Positions 35,479-46,984 of a stretch of DNA of 54,862 bases are shown here, piece by piece. The notes beneath the pieces are model-generated. The model had not been told where the DNA came from. It saw only the letters and a list, made by a program, of their open reading frames with translations, and did not search any database. Numbering within the stretch: position 1 is the stretch's first letter; each line of letters starts with the position of its first letter. Where the stretch lies: assembly GCA_022729735.1 (NCBI GenBank), contig DZAY01000010.1:26481-81342 (forward strand), read 5' to 3'. Both the position numbers and the translations under genes were made by a program. The stretch comes from Helicobacter cetorum (GTDB lineage: Bacteria; Campylobacterota; Campylobacteria; Campylobacterales; DZAY01).

Positions 35479-36389
35479 AAAAAGCTCTTTTGCTACTTAA
35501 TATGGGTGGTGCAAATAATATCGATGAGGTTGAAATTTTTTTAAAAAACATGTTTAATGATAAAAATATTTTAACTATCAGAAATAGATTTTTAAGAAAA
35601 TTTGTAGCTTTTATGATTATCAAAAAGCGATTAAAAGAGTCTCAATCAAACTATAAACTAATTGGTGGAAAATCTCCACTTCCAGAATATACAAGAAAGT
35701 TAGTAGAAAAGTTACAAAAAAGTTTAAAAGATTATGATGTTTTGTATGCTATGTCTTACACTCCACCATTTCTAAAAGATAGTATAAAAAAAGAGTATGA
35801 TGAAGTTACAGTTTTGCCACTTTTTGCTCAATACTCTACAACTACAACACTCACTTCAATTGAGCAGTGCGAGGAATTTTTTAGCAAAACCAAACTTAAA
35901 ATTATTGATAGATTTTACAAAAATCGATTATATAACTTGGCAATAGTTGAGCGAATTTTAGAAACTTTAGGAAATAGTAGTGCAAAAGATTTTGATTTGA
36001 TATTTTCAGCTCACGGACTTCCAAAAAAGATTGTAGAAAAAGGCGACCCTTATCAAAAAGAGATAAAAGCAAATGTTTATATTTTACGAAAAATGTTAAT
36101 AGAAAAAAATATTCATTTCAATAAAACTCATATAGCATATCAATCAAAAGTTGGACCAATGGAGTGGCTAACACCATCATTAGAAGATAAATTGCACTCT
36201 TTAAAAAATAAAAATGTGATAATATATCCAATCTCATTTATAATTGACAACTCCGAAACCGAGTTTGAGCTTGAGATTGAATATAAAGAGATAGCTGATG
36301 AGCTTGGGCTAAATTATAGAGTTGCTAAATGTCTAAATGATAGTAATACTTTTATAAAAGCAATAGAAGAAATTATTAAAAAAATTTGA
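35475..36389 (+). CDS. hemH: Ferrochelatase
   Basis: Inserts ferrous iron into protoporphyrin IX, the last step of protohaem synthesis. The 304 residues start KALLLLNMGGANNIDEVE (family LLxNLGGP variant); catalytic His is in FSAHGLPKKIVEKGDPY (about 180), followed by QSKVGPMEWLTPSLED and the C-terminal Glu-rich FIIDNSETEFELEIEY. ATG overlaps the ABC ATPase stop. It is the last gene of the plus-strand run. Confidence 0.95.
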   Translation: MKKALLLLNMGGANNIDEVEIFLKNMFNDKNILTIRNRFLRKFVAFMIIKKRLKESQSNYKLIGGKSPLPEYTRKLVEKLQKSLKDYDVLYAMSYTPPFLKDSIKKEYDEVTVLPLFAQYSTTTTLTSIEQCEEFFSKTKLKIIDRFYKNRLYNLAIVERILETLGNSSAKDFDLIFSAHGLPKKIVEKGDPYQKEIKANVYILRKMLIEKNIHFNKTHIAYQSKVGPMEWLTPSLEDKLHSLKNKNVIIYPISFIIDNSETEFELEIEYKEIADELGLNYRVAKCLNDSNTFIKAIEEIIKKI

Positions 36390-36401
36390 TAAAGAATATA
36401 A

Positions 36402-36554
36402 AGGCAAAAAATTTATTTAAATGTAGAAAATATTAATCTAGATAGAGTCACAGCTATTTTGAATAGTTTAAAAGATGATTCAGTTAAAAATTCTAGTTGT
36501 GCCTAAAAACTATACTTATTTTTTGATGCTGATAGTAGAGAAGATATGTATTAA
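36402..36554 (+). pseudogene. Possible degraded coding remnant
   Basis: The 187-bp gap between hemH and cpoB holds an open frame with protein-like composition: 36402-36506 reads RQKIYLNVENINLDRVTAIL and continues to a TAA at 36504, after which the same frame continues as KLYLFFDADSREDMY to a TAA at 36552. There is no start codon with a ribosome binding site. It looks like the remains of a small gene with at least one nonsense mutation. Family is not recognised and chance composition is possible. Confidence 0.3.
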
Positions 36555-36559
36555 AAGGT

Positions 36560-36590
36560 CAAAAATTCAAATATTTTTATTGAATTTTTG
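36560..36590. terminator. AT-rich inverted repeat at convergent hemH/cpoB ends
   Basis: CAAAAATTCAA (36560-36570) and TTGAATTTTTG (36580-36590) form a perfect 11-bp stem around a 9-base loop that contains the cpoB stop codon (36577-36579). T-rich sequence lies in the 3' arm on both strands. A weak bidirectional terminator is plausible. Confidence 0.5.
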
Positions 36591-37527
36591 ATAAGTTCTG
36601 TTTTGCTATATTTGTAGCATCTGTGTTTGGAAAATTTTTGATAAGTATATTATAAAACATTTTTGCTGACTCTATGTCATTTAACTTTTCAGAAGAAATA
36701 CCAGAATGAACTAAAAGGGTTGGCATATATTCAGCTTTATCATTTAGAGATACACTATTTTTAAAAAATGCTAAGGCATCTTCATATTTTTTTTGATAAT
36801 ATGCTATCTCACCTAAATAAAATGTAGATTGAGCTGGTTTATGATTTTTATTCACTGCCATCTTAAATCTAACTTCAGCTTCTTTATAATTTTTTTCTTT
36901 AAAAAACTTCACTCCATCACTAAAAAGTGTATTTATATCACTATTTTCTAAAGATGTAGATGTGCTTTTGGTGTTTTGTTGTCCTGATGAAACTCCTAAT
37001 TGAGAAAAAAGCTCTTTTTTAAAAGCTTCAAATTCAGCTCTTGAAACATAATCTTTATTTATACCATCAAGTAGTGTTGTAAGTGATGCTATTGCTTTTT
37101 TTATATCTTGTGAATTTTTTTCTATATTTTGAAAATTTATTTTATTACTGCTCTCTATATTTGAAAAAGTAGCATTTAGTTCTATAACATGTTTTTCTAA
37201 ACTTAAAATATCTCCACTATGGTTTGGAGTATTTGAAATAGATTCTCTAATTTTTCTATTTTCACCTTCATATAAGCTTTTATACCCATCAAATGAGTCT
37301 TTTAATTCTGTCAATGAGTTATTTAGATTGTATAGTTTTGTGCTGAGTTCTGAAACTTCTTGATTTATTTTTTTTATATCTTGTCTGTTTTGATAGATTT
37401 GTTCTTCACTTTTTGTGAGACCATACGGTTTATCAACAGATAAATCACCAGCCATAAAGGCTGATGGTTCTTTAGCTAAAGCAGTAGCTATTAAAATTGT
37501 TGTTAGAGATAAAGTAACTTTTTTCAT
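36577..37527 (-). CDS. cpoB: Tol-Pal system protein CpoB (YbgF-like)
   Basis: A 316-residue periplasmic protein with a signal peptide (MKKVTLSLTTILIATALA), a coiled-coil region (about 45-180, longer than in E. coli) and C-terminal tetratricopeptide repeats (about 200-316: FSDGVKFFKEKNYKEAEVRF, YLGEIAYYQKKYEDALAFF). In E. coli it coordinates peptidoglycan synthesis with outer membrane constriction through TolA. Its start overlaps the pal stop by one base (TAATG). It is the last gene of the tol operon. Confidence 0.9.
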   Translation of the reverse strand: MKKVTLSLTTILIATALAKEPSAFMAGDLSVDKPYGLTKSEEQIYQNRQDIKKINQEVSELSTKLYNLNNSLTELKDSFDGYKSLYEGENRKIRESISNTPNHSGDILSLEKHVIELNATFSNIESSNKINFQNIEKNSQDIKKAIASLTTLLDGINKDYVSRAEFEAFKKELFSQLGVSSGQQNTKSTSTSLENSDINTLFSDGVKFFKEKNYKEAEVRFKMAVNKNHKPAQSTFYLGEIAYYQKKYEDALAFFKNSVSLNDKAEYMPTLLVHSGISSEKLNDIESAKMFYNILIKNFPNTDATNIAKQNLSKIQ

Positions 37528-38084
37528 TATGGTAATAATTTAAAGTCGCCTCTTCTGTTTTTAGCCCAACAATCTTTGTTAGCTTCTTTACATACAGGAT
37601 TTGACTCACCATAACTAAATATTACTAATTTGTCAGCACTAACACCTTTTGCAACTAAATAATCTTGAATTGCTTTTGCTCTTTTTAAACCAAGTGCATA
37701 ATTATACTCATCAGTACCCCACTCATCGCAGTTACCTTCAACTCTAATATTGATTGCACCTAAATTCTCAGTTTTGATAGTATCTGCAACTGTATCAAGA
37801 ACAGGTTTCATATCATCTTTGATGACAAATTTATCGAAATCAAAATATACACTATTTCCAACTTTTGCTTCTAACTCTGCAATTTTTCTTTTCATTAGTT
37901 CTTCTGCAGATTCAACATTAACACCACTCATACTATCAACTTCTTTTAATGGTGCTGCTGGTGTCTCATCTTTTACAGATACAGCTTGTTTATCTTTTGA
38001 TAAATCAACCTCAGGCTCTTTTTGACTACAACCAGTTAGCATTAAGAATGCTAATAACGAACCAGAAACAATAACTTTAAACAT
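37527..38084 (-). CDS. pal: Peptidoglycan-associated lipoprotein Pal
   Basis: A 185-residue outer-membrane lipoprotein that ties the outer membrane to peptidoglycan and binds TolB/TolA. The lipobox LTGC is at about residues 16-19. A linker (20-90) precedes the OmpA-like domain (about 90-185) with VYFDFDKFVI, the meso-DAP-binding region NIRVEGNCDEWGTDEYNYALGLKRAKAI and the C-terminal KNRRGDF. AAGGAG lies before ATG. It has its own predicted promoter in the 61-bp gap after tolB. Confidence 0.96.
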   Translation of the reverse strand: MFKVIVSGSLLAFLMLTGCSQKEPEVDLSKDKQAVSVKDETPAAPLKEVDSMSGVNVESAEELMKRKIAELEAKVGNSVYFDFDKFVIKDDMKPVLDTVADTIKTENLGAINIRVEGNCDEWGTDEYNYALGLKRAKAIQDYLVAKGVSADKLVIFSYGESNPVCKEANKDCWAKNRRGDFKLLP

Positions 38085-38123
38085 TTGTAACTCCTTATTT
38101 ATTTTGAAATAAAAATCGCGCGA

Positions 38124-38129
38124 ATTTTA
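38124..38129 (-). promoter_or_regulatory. Probable -10 box for pal-cpoB
   Basis: On the minus strand AATAATAAAATTCGCGCG contains TAAAAT 39 bp before the pal ATG, followed by AAGGAG. This would allow the lipoprotein to be made at higher level than the upstream Tol proteins. Confidence 0.5.
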
Positions 38130-38145
38130 TTATTTTATTGCTTAA

Positions 38146-39405
38146 TTACCAATCAATTGATTGCAATTTTCCTACTGATAGTGGAAAAAGAAAACTTTTG
38201 TTGTAATTTAACCTAATAATTCCTAATGCACTTTGATTTTGAAACTGTTTTATATACATAATTGACTCTCCATCATGTGAAAATCTTGGAAAAAGATTTT
38301 TACCAACTGTTGTTAATTTCCTAATATAGTCACTTTTTGTAGAGATTAAAAATAGGTTAAATGCACTCTCATCCAACTCATTTCTATCTCTACTTGTATA
38401 TATTACATAGTTACTATAAGTAGTACATGAATTATTGTTTTTACCATGATATACTAATTGAGTAACACCACTGTCATTAATATTTTTAGAAAAAACATTT
38501 GGATAACCTAATCTATCAGATACAAAAGCTATACTCTCATCACCTTCTAAATATCTACCACTGATATCAATGCCTCCATAATTGGTAGCCTTAATCAATT
38601 TTTTGGTTCTTAAATTATACTCATATATATCTGGCTGTTCATTTGGAGCCATTGTTAAAAGTATTTTTTCTCCATTTTGACTAACATCTGTGCAAACAAT
38701 CATACCAGAACTATCTATCACCTTTTTACTTTCACCAGTAGATAAATTTACATACATTACAGTTGGTTTGTCTAAATATGTTGTGTAATAAAAAGCATCC
38801 TGCTTATCTGATGCCCATTTTGGAAAAATATTTAAACCACCTTTTATAATTGTTTTTTGATATGTAAGTGTATAATCTGCTACTAAAATTTCTGCTTCTT
38901 TTGGAGTTGTATATTTTGAAAATATTACAAATCTACTCATCCAATCTATCGTTGGAGCGCCTAAATAGCTATTAATATCAATTGCTATTTTATGAGCCAA
39001 AAATGGGTATCTATCACTTTTTGCAATCGCACTTCTTTTTGTTAAAACATTTTCTCGCTTATTAACATCATATAGTTTCCAATCGGCAATAAGGCCACCT
39101 TCTGATTCACTTAGATTAAATCTAACTATTAAATCTATTTTTTTATCTTTATAAGTCACAAAATTTGGTTCTTCACCCAAAACACCAACTTCAAATATTT
39201 CTGAAGGATTAAAATGACCACTTACTTTTAAATCTCCTGCCAACATTTTGTGCATTTTTTGAGATATTACTGTATTGTTTGATGCCTCTATGGAAACTGT
39301 TGGGATATAACTCAACTGTTTTACAATTTCTAATGTCGCATCTACTGCAAATAGTTTTGAGTATAAAAATATAATTGAGACAAATATAAACTTTACCAAA
39401 CTCAC
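38146..39405 (-). CDS. tolB: Tol-Pal system beta-propeller protein TolB
   Basis: A 419-residue periplasmic protein that cycles between Pal and TolA. Signal peptide at about 1-20 (ending LFAVDA). The N-terminal domain covers about 25-150, followed by a six-bladed propeller with repeated motifs (IFPKWASDKQDAFYYTTY, GIDISGRYLEGDESIAFVSDRLGYPNVF, LFPRFSHDGESIMYI). The length is normal. It overlaps tolA by 4 bp. A 14-bp palindrome near its stop (38150-38163) is probably incidental. Confidence 0.94.
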   Translation of the reverse strand: MSLVKFIFVSIIFLYSKLFAVDATLEIVKQLSYIPTVSIEASNNTVISQKMHKMLAGDLKVSGHFNPSEIFEVGVLGEEPNFVTYKDKKIDLIVRFNLSESEGGLIADWKLYDVNKRENVLTKRSAIAKSDRYPFLAHKIAIDINSYLGAPTIDWMSRFVIFSKYTTPKEAEILVADYTLTYQKTIIKGGLNIFPKWASDKQDAFYYTTYLDKPTVMYVNLSTGESKKVIDSSGMIVCTDVSQNGEKILLTMAPNEQPDIYEYNLRTKKLIKATNYGGIDISGRYLEGDESIAFVSDRLGYPNVFSKNINDSGVTQLVYHGKNNNSCTTYSNYVIYTSRDRNELDESAFNLFLISTKSDYIRKLTTVGKNLFPRFSHDGESIMYIKQFQNQSALGIIRLNYNKSFLFPLSVGKLQSIDW

Positions 39406-40283
39406 TCCTTTGTTTTAAAATCTATCTCTATAACTGTTTTTGAACCATCTGTGTATGGTGGAAATGGCTTACTCTTCATACTATCCAAAAAGTTAATCAA
39501 CTCTTGATTGAATCTAAAATCATTCGAAAGCTGTTTTATAGTGTAACTAAACTTACCTTTGTTATCAATAACAACTAAAACTTTAACAGCACTTTGTGTC
39601 CCATATTTTGGAGGTGTCCAAGCTTGTGCTAAAATCTCGTAAATCTTAGAATAATAATCATTTACAACTCCATTATCAGGCACTACGAGATTCAATGTAG
39701 AACTATTCAACTGTTCTTTTAATTCTGATATTTTTTTGCTTTGCTCTTCAGCTTTTTTTGTAGCAGATGCACTAACACTATTATTAAATCTACTCAACTT
39801 TTCAGAATCCATACCAAGTGGTTCTTTATCTATATTTAAGTTTGGTTTATTTGTGACATGTTTAAACATAGATTTATAATCAGTTTCTACTTCTTTTACT
39901 GCTCCAGCATCTTTTGCTGGTTCTTCACTTTTCTTTTCCTCAATTTTTGGTTGTTCTACCACTTTTTCAACTTTTTTTTCTTCTACTTTTGGAGCTTCAA
40001 CTTTTGGTTGTTCTACTACTTTTTCAATTTTTTTCTCTTCTACTTTTGGCTCCTCAACTTTTTCAACTTTTTTAGGCTCAAGCACTTCACTTTTTTTAGC
40101 ACTTTTTTTATCTACTTTTTCCATTTCAATAACTTCTATATCAAACGATGTTGGAGGTGGTGTAAAAAGTTTTTTAGGAGTAAAAAGCTCACTCGTCATA
40201 TATATAATAAAAATCAAAAAGATTGATAAGTATATAGAAAATGAGAGAACTCCACTAATAAATAGGTAAAAATTCTTATCCAT
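39402..40283 (-). CDS. tolA: TolA/TonB-like energy-transducing protein
   Basis: A 293-residue inner-membrane protein with one N-terminal TM (about 6-30), a long charged periplasmic region (about 45-125) with Lys/Glu/Val/Pro repeats including two copies of a 19-residue unit (EKKxEKVVEQPK), a helix (about 160-195) and a C-terminal TonB/TolA-fold domain (about 205-293, YYSKIYEILAQAWTPPKYG). Placed between tolR and tolB, TolA is the better name; annotation as TonB is common in this phylum. It couples proton-motive force from TolQR to the outer membrane. Confidence 0.9.
   Translation of the reverse strand: MDKNFYLFISGVLSFSIYLSIFLIFIIYMTSELFTPKKLFTPPPTSFDIEVIEMEKVDKKSAKKSEVLEPKKVEKVEEPKVEEKKIEKVVEQPKVEAPKVEEKKVEKVVEQPKIEEKKSEEPAKDAGAVKEVETDYKSMFKHVTNKPNLNIDKEPLGMDSEKLSRFNNSVSASATKKAEEQSKKISELKEQLNSSTLNLVVPDNGVVNDYYSKIYEILAQAWTPPKYGTQSAVKVLVVIDNKGKFSYTIKQLSNDFRFNQELINFLDSMKSKPFPPYTDGSKTVIEIDFKTKE
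39945..40058 (-). repeat. 57-bp imperfect tandem repeat in tolA
   Basis: Two adjacent 57-bp units (39945-40001 and 40002-40058) with several mismatches encode the 19-residue Lys/Glu/Pro/Val repeat of the TolA periplasmic stalk. They keep the reading frame, so copy-number change would alter stalk length only. Confidence 0.8.
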
Positions 40284-40665
40284 CTGTAATTAAAGATACC
40301 TTAGAAAATCCCGATGTTTTTACAGTTTTCAGTATAAATATAACATCATCGTATAACAACTTTTTATCAGCACTTATAAATACTGGAGTTTTTTTGTCAA
40401 TTCCATTTGTAAGTAGATGAAAATTATCAGCAAAATTTGTAAAACTAAATTGTTGCTCTTTAAATTTAATATTTTTTTTACTATCTATTCTTATTTCAAT
40501 AGTCGATAACTCTTCAACTTTTTTACTTTTTGAACCAGTTGGAAGAGTTATCTGCTCTTCATAAATGATAGCTGGAGTAGTTACCATAAGTATAGCCAGT
40601 AAAACTAACATAACATCCACAAAAGGAGTTATATTTAATTCTGGTTTTTCATCCCAATTAAACAT
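40276..40665 (-). CDS. tolR: Tol-Pal channel subunit TolR (ExbD family)
   Basis: A 129-residue protein with a short cytosolic N-terminus, one TM (about 13-35) carrying the proton-path Asp17 in TPFVDVMLVLLAI, and a periplasmic domain ending GFSKVSLITDG. Together with TolQ it forms the proton-driven motor. It overlaps tolA by 8 bp and lies 3 bp after tolQ. Confidence 0.95.
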   Translation of the reverse strand: MFNWDEKPELNITPFVDVMLVLLAILMVTTPAIIYEEQITLPTGSKSKKVEELSTIEIRIDSKKNIKFKEQQFSFTNFADNFHLLTNGIDKKTPVFISADKKLLYDDVIFILKTVKTSGFSKVSLITDG

Positions 40666-40668
40666 TGA

Positions 40669-41256
40669 CTATTCCACATGTTCGCTTGAAGATAGTAGCA
40701 AATCTATTTCTGTTTCAACTATTGAAACTAACTCAAAAGATTTTCTTTTGAGAATTAGATGAAATGAATATGCAGGAACAGAAACAAAAATACCAGCAGC
40801 TGTTGCCACAAGTGCCTCACTAATAGCAGGAGCCACAACTGCTAATGATGAATTTGTATTAACACCAAGTTGTGAAAATGTTTCTAAAATTGAGATAACG
40901 GTACCAAAAAGTCCAATAAAAGGAGATGTTGTTGCGACAATAGATATAAGTGTAAGTCCTATTGTTGCCTCTTTCATAATATTATTTTTACAAGCATTAA
41001 GTATTTCTTTTGTTATATATGCTCTTTTCTTTGTACATGGATATAAAAGAGAACTCTTTGAAAGTACCAATGAACCCATGTATAAAGATTTTGCCGATTC
41101 CTCTTCCTTAGATACCAAAGAAGAGATATACATAAATCTATATAAAAAGACCCATATTATTGCAACAATATATATGGAAAGTAGTGCAAAAATAAAAAGA
41201 GTAATTGCACTACTATTAGAAATGAAATTTATTACTACATCAAACATTTTAAACAA
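40669..41256 (-). CDS. tolQ: Tol-Pal channel subunit TolQ (ExbB family)
   Basis: A 195-residue inner-membrane protein with three TM segments (about 15-38, 105-130 and 140-170). ATTSPFIGLFGTVISILETF and the APAISEALVATAAGIFVSVPAY helix are the ExbB/TolQ signatures. It pairs with TolR. The start overlaps the atpC stop by 8 bp, tying the tol operon to the ATP synthase operon. Confidence 0.95.
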   Translation of the reverse strand: MFKMFDVVINFISNSSAITLFIFALLSIYIVAIIWVFLYRFMYISSLVSKEEESAKSLYMGSLVLSKSSLLYPCTKKRAYITKEILNACKNNIMKEATIGLTLISIVATTSPFIGLFGTVISILETFSQLGVNTNSSLAVVAPAISEALVATAAGIFVSVPAYSFHLILKRKSFELVSIVETEIDLLLSSSEHVE

Positions 41257-41641
41257 TATGCCTTGCTACAGCTTCAATTTTTGATTCTGCTATTGCAAAT
41301 GTAATGTTACTATCACTTGCACTTTTTAATAATTTTTTAGCATCTTCTATAGCAATAGCTATTTCACTTTCACTTCCACCCTTAATAGCCACTGCTCCAT
41401 CTGCAATAATATCAACTTTTTTTTCATCTACTTTGATTTGTCCCCAATTGATTGCAACAACATCTTTTTTTCCATTAGGATTTTCAAACTCTATAATGCC
41501 ACTTTTTAATTGCGAAACTAAAGAGGCATGTCCAGGAAGGATGCCAAATTCACCTTCACTTCCTGGAACTGAAACATATAAAACATCATTATCAAATATT
41601 TTACCTGTCGGAGTAATAATAGATAACTTCATTGTTGCCAT
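41249..41641 (-). CDS. atpC: ATP synthase F1 subunit epsilon
   Basis: 130 residues. The N-terminal beta-sandwich (about 1-85) starts MKLSIITPTGKIFDNDV (after MAT) with the EGEFGILPGHASLVSQLKSG family signature, and a C-terminal helical pair covers about 90-130. Rotor subunit that binds gamma and can inhibit ATP hydrolysis. 14 bp downstream of atpD. Confidence 0.96.
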   Translation of the reverse strand: MATMKLSIITPTGKIFDNDVLYVSVPGSEGEFGILPGHASLVSQLKSGIIEFENPNGKKDVVAINWGQIKVDEKKVDIIADGAVAIKGGSESEIAIAIEDAKKLLKSASDSNITFAIAESKIEAVARHIV

Positions 41642-41655
41642 TTTTAGCCCTTTTA

Positions 41656-43955
<2,300 letters not shown>

Positions 43956-43957
43956 CG

Positions 43958-45481
43958 CTATTCCTTATTAGCATTAAATACTTGCTCAAAATCCGTTAGT
44001 GATTTATTTAATAGGTCTTCAATTTCCTTATCTACCATTTTTTTACTTCTAATTTTATCTAAAATATCTGGATATTTAGCTTCTATAAATGGATACAACT
44101 CCGCTTCATATCTTACAACATCTTTCGCAGAAATCTTATCTAAGAAAGCTTTTGTCCCAGCATAAATAATTACAATCTGTTTTTCAATAGGAAGAGGTGA
44201 ATATGGAGGTTGTTTTAAAACCTCAACCATTCTTTGTCCTTTCTCCAACTGTTTTCTACTTGACTCATCTAAATCACTTGCAAACTGTGCAAATGCTTGG
44301 AGTTCTCTATATTGAGCTAAATCAAGTCTTAAAGTTCCTGCAACTTGTTTTGTAGCCTTAATCTGTGCAGCTCCACCAACCCTTGAAACTGATATACCAA
44401 CATTGATAGCTGGTCTGATACCTGAGTTAAATAGGTCTGTTTCTAAGAAAATTTGTCCATCAGTAATAGAAATAACATTTGTAGGAATATATGCTGATAC
44501 ATCTCCTGCTTGTGTTTCAATAATAGGAAGTGCTGTTAAGCTACCAGCACCAAGTTCATTACTTAATTTTGCAGCTCTTTCTAAAAGTCTTGAATGTAAA
44601 TAGAATACATCTCCAGGATAAGCTTCTCTACCAGGTGGTCTTCTTAAAATAAGAGACATTTCTCTGTATGCAACTGCATGTTTACTTAAATCATCGTAAA
44701 TAATCAAAGCATGTCTAGCATTATCTCTAAAATATTCACCCATTGTAACACCAGCATAAGGTGCCAAAAATTGCATCGGTGCAGATTCTGAAGCACTTGC
44801 ATTAACTATAATTGTGTAATCCATAGCCCCATGTTCTTCAAGTTTTCTTACAACTTGTGCTACTGTTGATTGTTTTTGTCCTATTGCAACATAAATACAA
44901 ACAACATCTTGATTTTTTTGATTTATGATTGTATCAATTGCTACTGTTGTCTTTCCAGTTTGTCTATCACCAATAATAAGCTCTCTTTGTCCTCTTCCAA
45001 TTGGAACAAGAGCATCGATTGCTTTAATACCAGTTTGTAAAGGTTCATGAACCGACTTTCTTGCCATAATACCAGGTGCTTTTTCTTCAACATATCTATA
45101 TTCAGACACATCGATAGGTCCTTTTCCATCAATAGGCTCACCTAAAGCATTTACAACTCGTCCTATTACTGCATCACCAACTGGAATTTTTAGTAGTTTT
45201 CCAAGTCTTTTGACAGATGAGCCTTCTCTTAGTCCATGCCCTCTACCTAAAACAACAATACCTACACTGCTTTCTTCAATATTTTGAGCAAGACCTTTTT
45301 CGCCATTCTCAAACTCAACCATCTCACCAGCCATTACATTTTTAAGTCCATAAACTTTTGCAATTCCATCGGCAAAAGAGACAATTTTACCAGTCTCTTC
45401 AATATTGATGCTTAGCTCAAAACTATCTATTCTCTCTTTAATAATAGAGCTAATCTCATCGGCTTGTATCTTAACTTCCAC
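43958..45481 (-). CDS. atpA: ATP synthase F1 subunit alpha
   Basis: 507 residues. Non-catalytic nucleotide-binding subunit with P-loop [15 protein letters not shown] (about 170-184) and the [17 protein letters not shown] signature (about 365-381). The N-terminal [18 protein letters not shown] is the delta-binding helix. Full length. Confidence 0.98.
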   Translation of the reverse strand: MEVKIQADEISSIIKERIDSFELSINIEETGKIVSFADGIAKVYGLKNVMAGEMVEFENGEKGLAQNIEESSVGIVVLGRGHGLREGSSVKRLGKLLKIPVGDAVIGRVVNALGEPIDGKGPIDVSEYRYVEEKAPGIMARKSVHEPLQTGIKAIDALVPIGRGQRELIIGDRQTGKTTVAIDTIINQKNQDVVCIYVAIGQKQSTVAQVVRKLEEHGAMDYTIIVNASASESAPMQFLAPYAGVTMGEYFRDNARHALIIYDDLSKHAVAYREMSLILRRPPGREAYPGDVFYLHSRLLERAAKLSNELGAGSLTALPIIETQAGDVSAYIPTNVISITDGQIFLETDLFNSGIRPAINVGISVSRVGGAAQIKATKQVAGTLRLDLAQYRELQAFAQFASDLDESSRKQLEKGQRMVEVLKQPPYSPLPIEKQIVIIYAGTKAFLDKISAKDVVRYEAELYPFIEAKYPDILDKIRSKKMVDKEIEDLLNKSLTDFEQVFNANKE

Positions 45482-45498
45482 TCTTTCTCCTTTCTTAA

Positions 45499-46029
45499 TT
45501 ATATAGCTTTTAAAATATGCTCAATAATAGCAGATTCAAATCTATTTTTAGAGAACCAAATTTCAAGATTTAACTGCTCAACTTCAACTTTTATCTCTTG
45601 ATTTTTACTCTCTTTTTGTGTTAAAGATATATTTTTTTGAAGTTTTGAACTTAATTGCTTTTGTAAATCTTTTAATTCATTAACTTCCAAAGGTTTTGTA
45701 GAATACACTACACCATCATAACTATTTTTGAGATTTGAAATTTCTAAACTCAACTCTTTATAAATTTCACCAAACATAGTAAATCTATTATACTGAGAAA
45801 TAGCATTTAAAAAATTATTAAATCTTTTATTTGTGCTATTTGCAATTTTTTGAATTAGCTCCAACTTTTTAGCTTTTGGAACTTCCGGAGAATCCATAAT
45901 ATCCACAAATTTTTGACTATAAGAAGCTTCTAACAAATTAGAAGTAAATTTTCGATACTCTTCTAACTCTTCAACTTTAATATTTTGAGTTAAAGCCTTT
46001 GTATATTTTTTAGCTATTAATTGACTCAT
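45499..46029 (-). CDS. atpH: ATP synthase F1 subunit delta
   Basis: 176 residues. The N-terminal six-helix domain (about 1-105) starts [10 protein letters not shown]; the C-terminal part has the VYSTKPL segment typical of delta. It differs from most homologues in lacking the conserved G-x-x-x-x-G end and ends [13 protein letters not shown]. It links the peripheral stalk to the F1 head. Overlaps atpF by one base. Confidence 0.92.
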   Translation of the reverse strand: MSQLIAKKYTKALTQNIKVEELEEYRKFTSNLLEASYSQKFVDIMDSPEVPKAKKLELIQKIANSTNKRFNNFLNAISQYNRFTMFGEIYKELSLEISNLKNSYDGVVYSTKPLEVNELKDLQKQLSSKLQKNISLTQKESKNQEIKVEVEQLNLEIWFSKNRFESAIIEHILKAI

Positions 46030-46547
46030 TAGACAACCTTTTTCATAATGATATTTACATAATCTTTATCATTCATTTCAAAGCTACCGTCTTTAAATAG
46101 AGTTTTTAATACACCATCAACACTTTCTCTTATAACTTTTTTCTTTTCTAATGTAATTCTCTCTTGGTACTGTTTATTTAAAACAGTAAGTTCATCTTCT
46201 ATCTGTTGGTTATATCTATCTTTAATTAATAAAGCCTCTTTTTTAGCAGTCGTAATTATATCTGATGCAACTCTTTTTGCTTCTTCTAATTTTGCTTCTG
46301 CTAACTCTTTTGCTTTTTTACTCTCTTTTACTTTTTCTTGAACTTTTTCTAATTCAGATGCCACAGATGCTGTTCTATCTGTAAACATTTTTTTTAGATG
46401 GTCTGCAATTAAATAATACATAATTGCAAAGAATATTAGAAAATTTACAGTTCTTGGAATTATATCTGTCGATGTTGAACCAGCATCTCCAGATGCTAAA
46501 AGAACCAATGGTGACAGAAGCAGAGATGATAAAACTATTTTTTTCAA
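46029..46547 (-). CDS. atpF: ATP synthase F0 subunit b
   Basis: 172 residues with an N-terminal signal-like segment (MKKIVLSSLLLSPLVLLASG), a TM (about 32-48) and a long charged helix. This two-hydrophobic-segment form, paired with a b' gene, is usual in Campylobacterota. Part of the peripheral stalk, 14 bp after b'. Confidence 0.94.
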   Translation of the reverse strand: MKKIVLSSLLLSPLVLLASGDAGSTSTDIIPRTVNFLIFFAIMYYLIADHLKKMFTDRTASVASELEKVQEKVKESKKAKELAEAKLEEAKRVASDIITTAKKEALLIKDRYNQQIEDELTVLNKQYQERITLEKKKVIRESVDGVLKTLFKDGSFEMNDKDYVNIIMKKVV

Positions 46548-46561
46548 GCTAACCCCCTTCC

Positions 46562-46984
46562 CTATATTTTACTAATTTTGTCTTTGATTGCATTTTGATA
46601 GATAGCTTTATTAGCACTTAATGCACTTTTCAAACTCTCTTTCTCTTGCAATAAAAGATTTGTAAATGTAAGATACTCTTTTTCAAGTTCCGATTTTTTA
46701 TCAGAAACTTTTGAAGATAAAAGAGCTTTAGATTCATTGATAATCTGCTCTCTTATTTTGCCTGCTTCTTGTTTTGCTTGAGCAATAACCGCATGGGCTT
46801 GTTGATTTAATTTCTCAATTTCACTACTGTTTGATTGAGCATTTTGCAAATCCTTCTTAATAAGTTCATCTCTTTCACTCATAAACTTAGTAAGAGGCTT
46901 ATATAACATATTATTTAATAGCCATATCATACCCAAAAATAGCACGGCTGTAAATAACATTAACGGAAAGCTAATATCTAACAT
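46562..46984 (-). CDS. atpF': ATP synthase F0 subunit b'
   Basis: 140 residues with one N-terminal TM (about 5-25, FPLMLFTAVLFLGMIWLLNN) and a long Lys/Glu/Gln-rich helix; heterodimer partner of b. It is the first gene of the atp operon, with GAGGAG before ATG 46984. The a and c subunits are absent from this operon, as is normal for the phylum. Confidence 0.94.
   Translation of the reverse strand: MLDISFPLMLFTAVLFLGMIWLLNNMLYKPLTKFMSERDELIKKDLQNAQSNSSEIEKLNQQAHAVIAQAKQEAGKIREQIINESKALLSSKVSDKKSELEKEYLTFTNLLLQEKESLKSALSANKAIYQNAIKDKISKI

Noticed and set aside
38150-38163. Perfect 14-bp palindrome CAATCAATTGATTG near the tolB stop
   Set aside because: It lies inside codons for the TolB C-terminus, has no T-run and is AT-rich, so chance is a good explanation.
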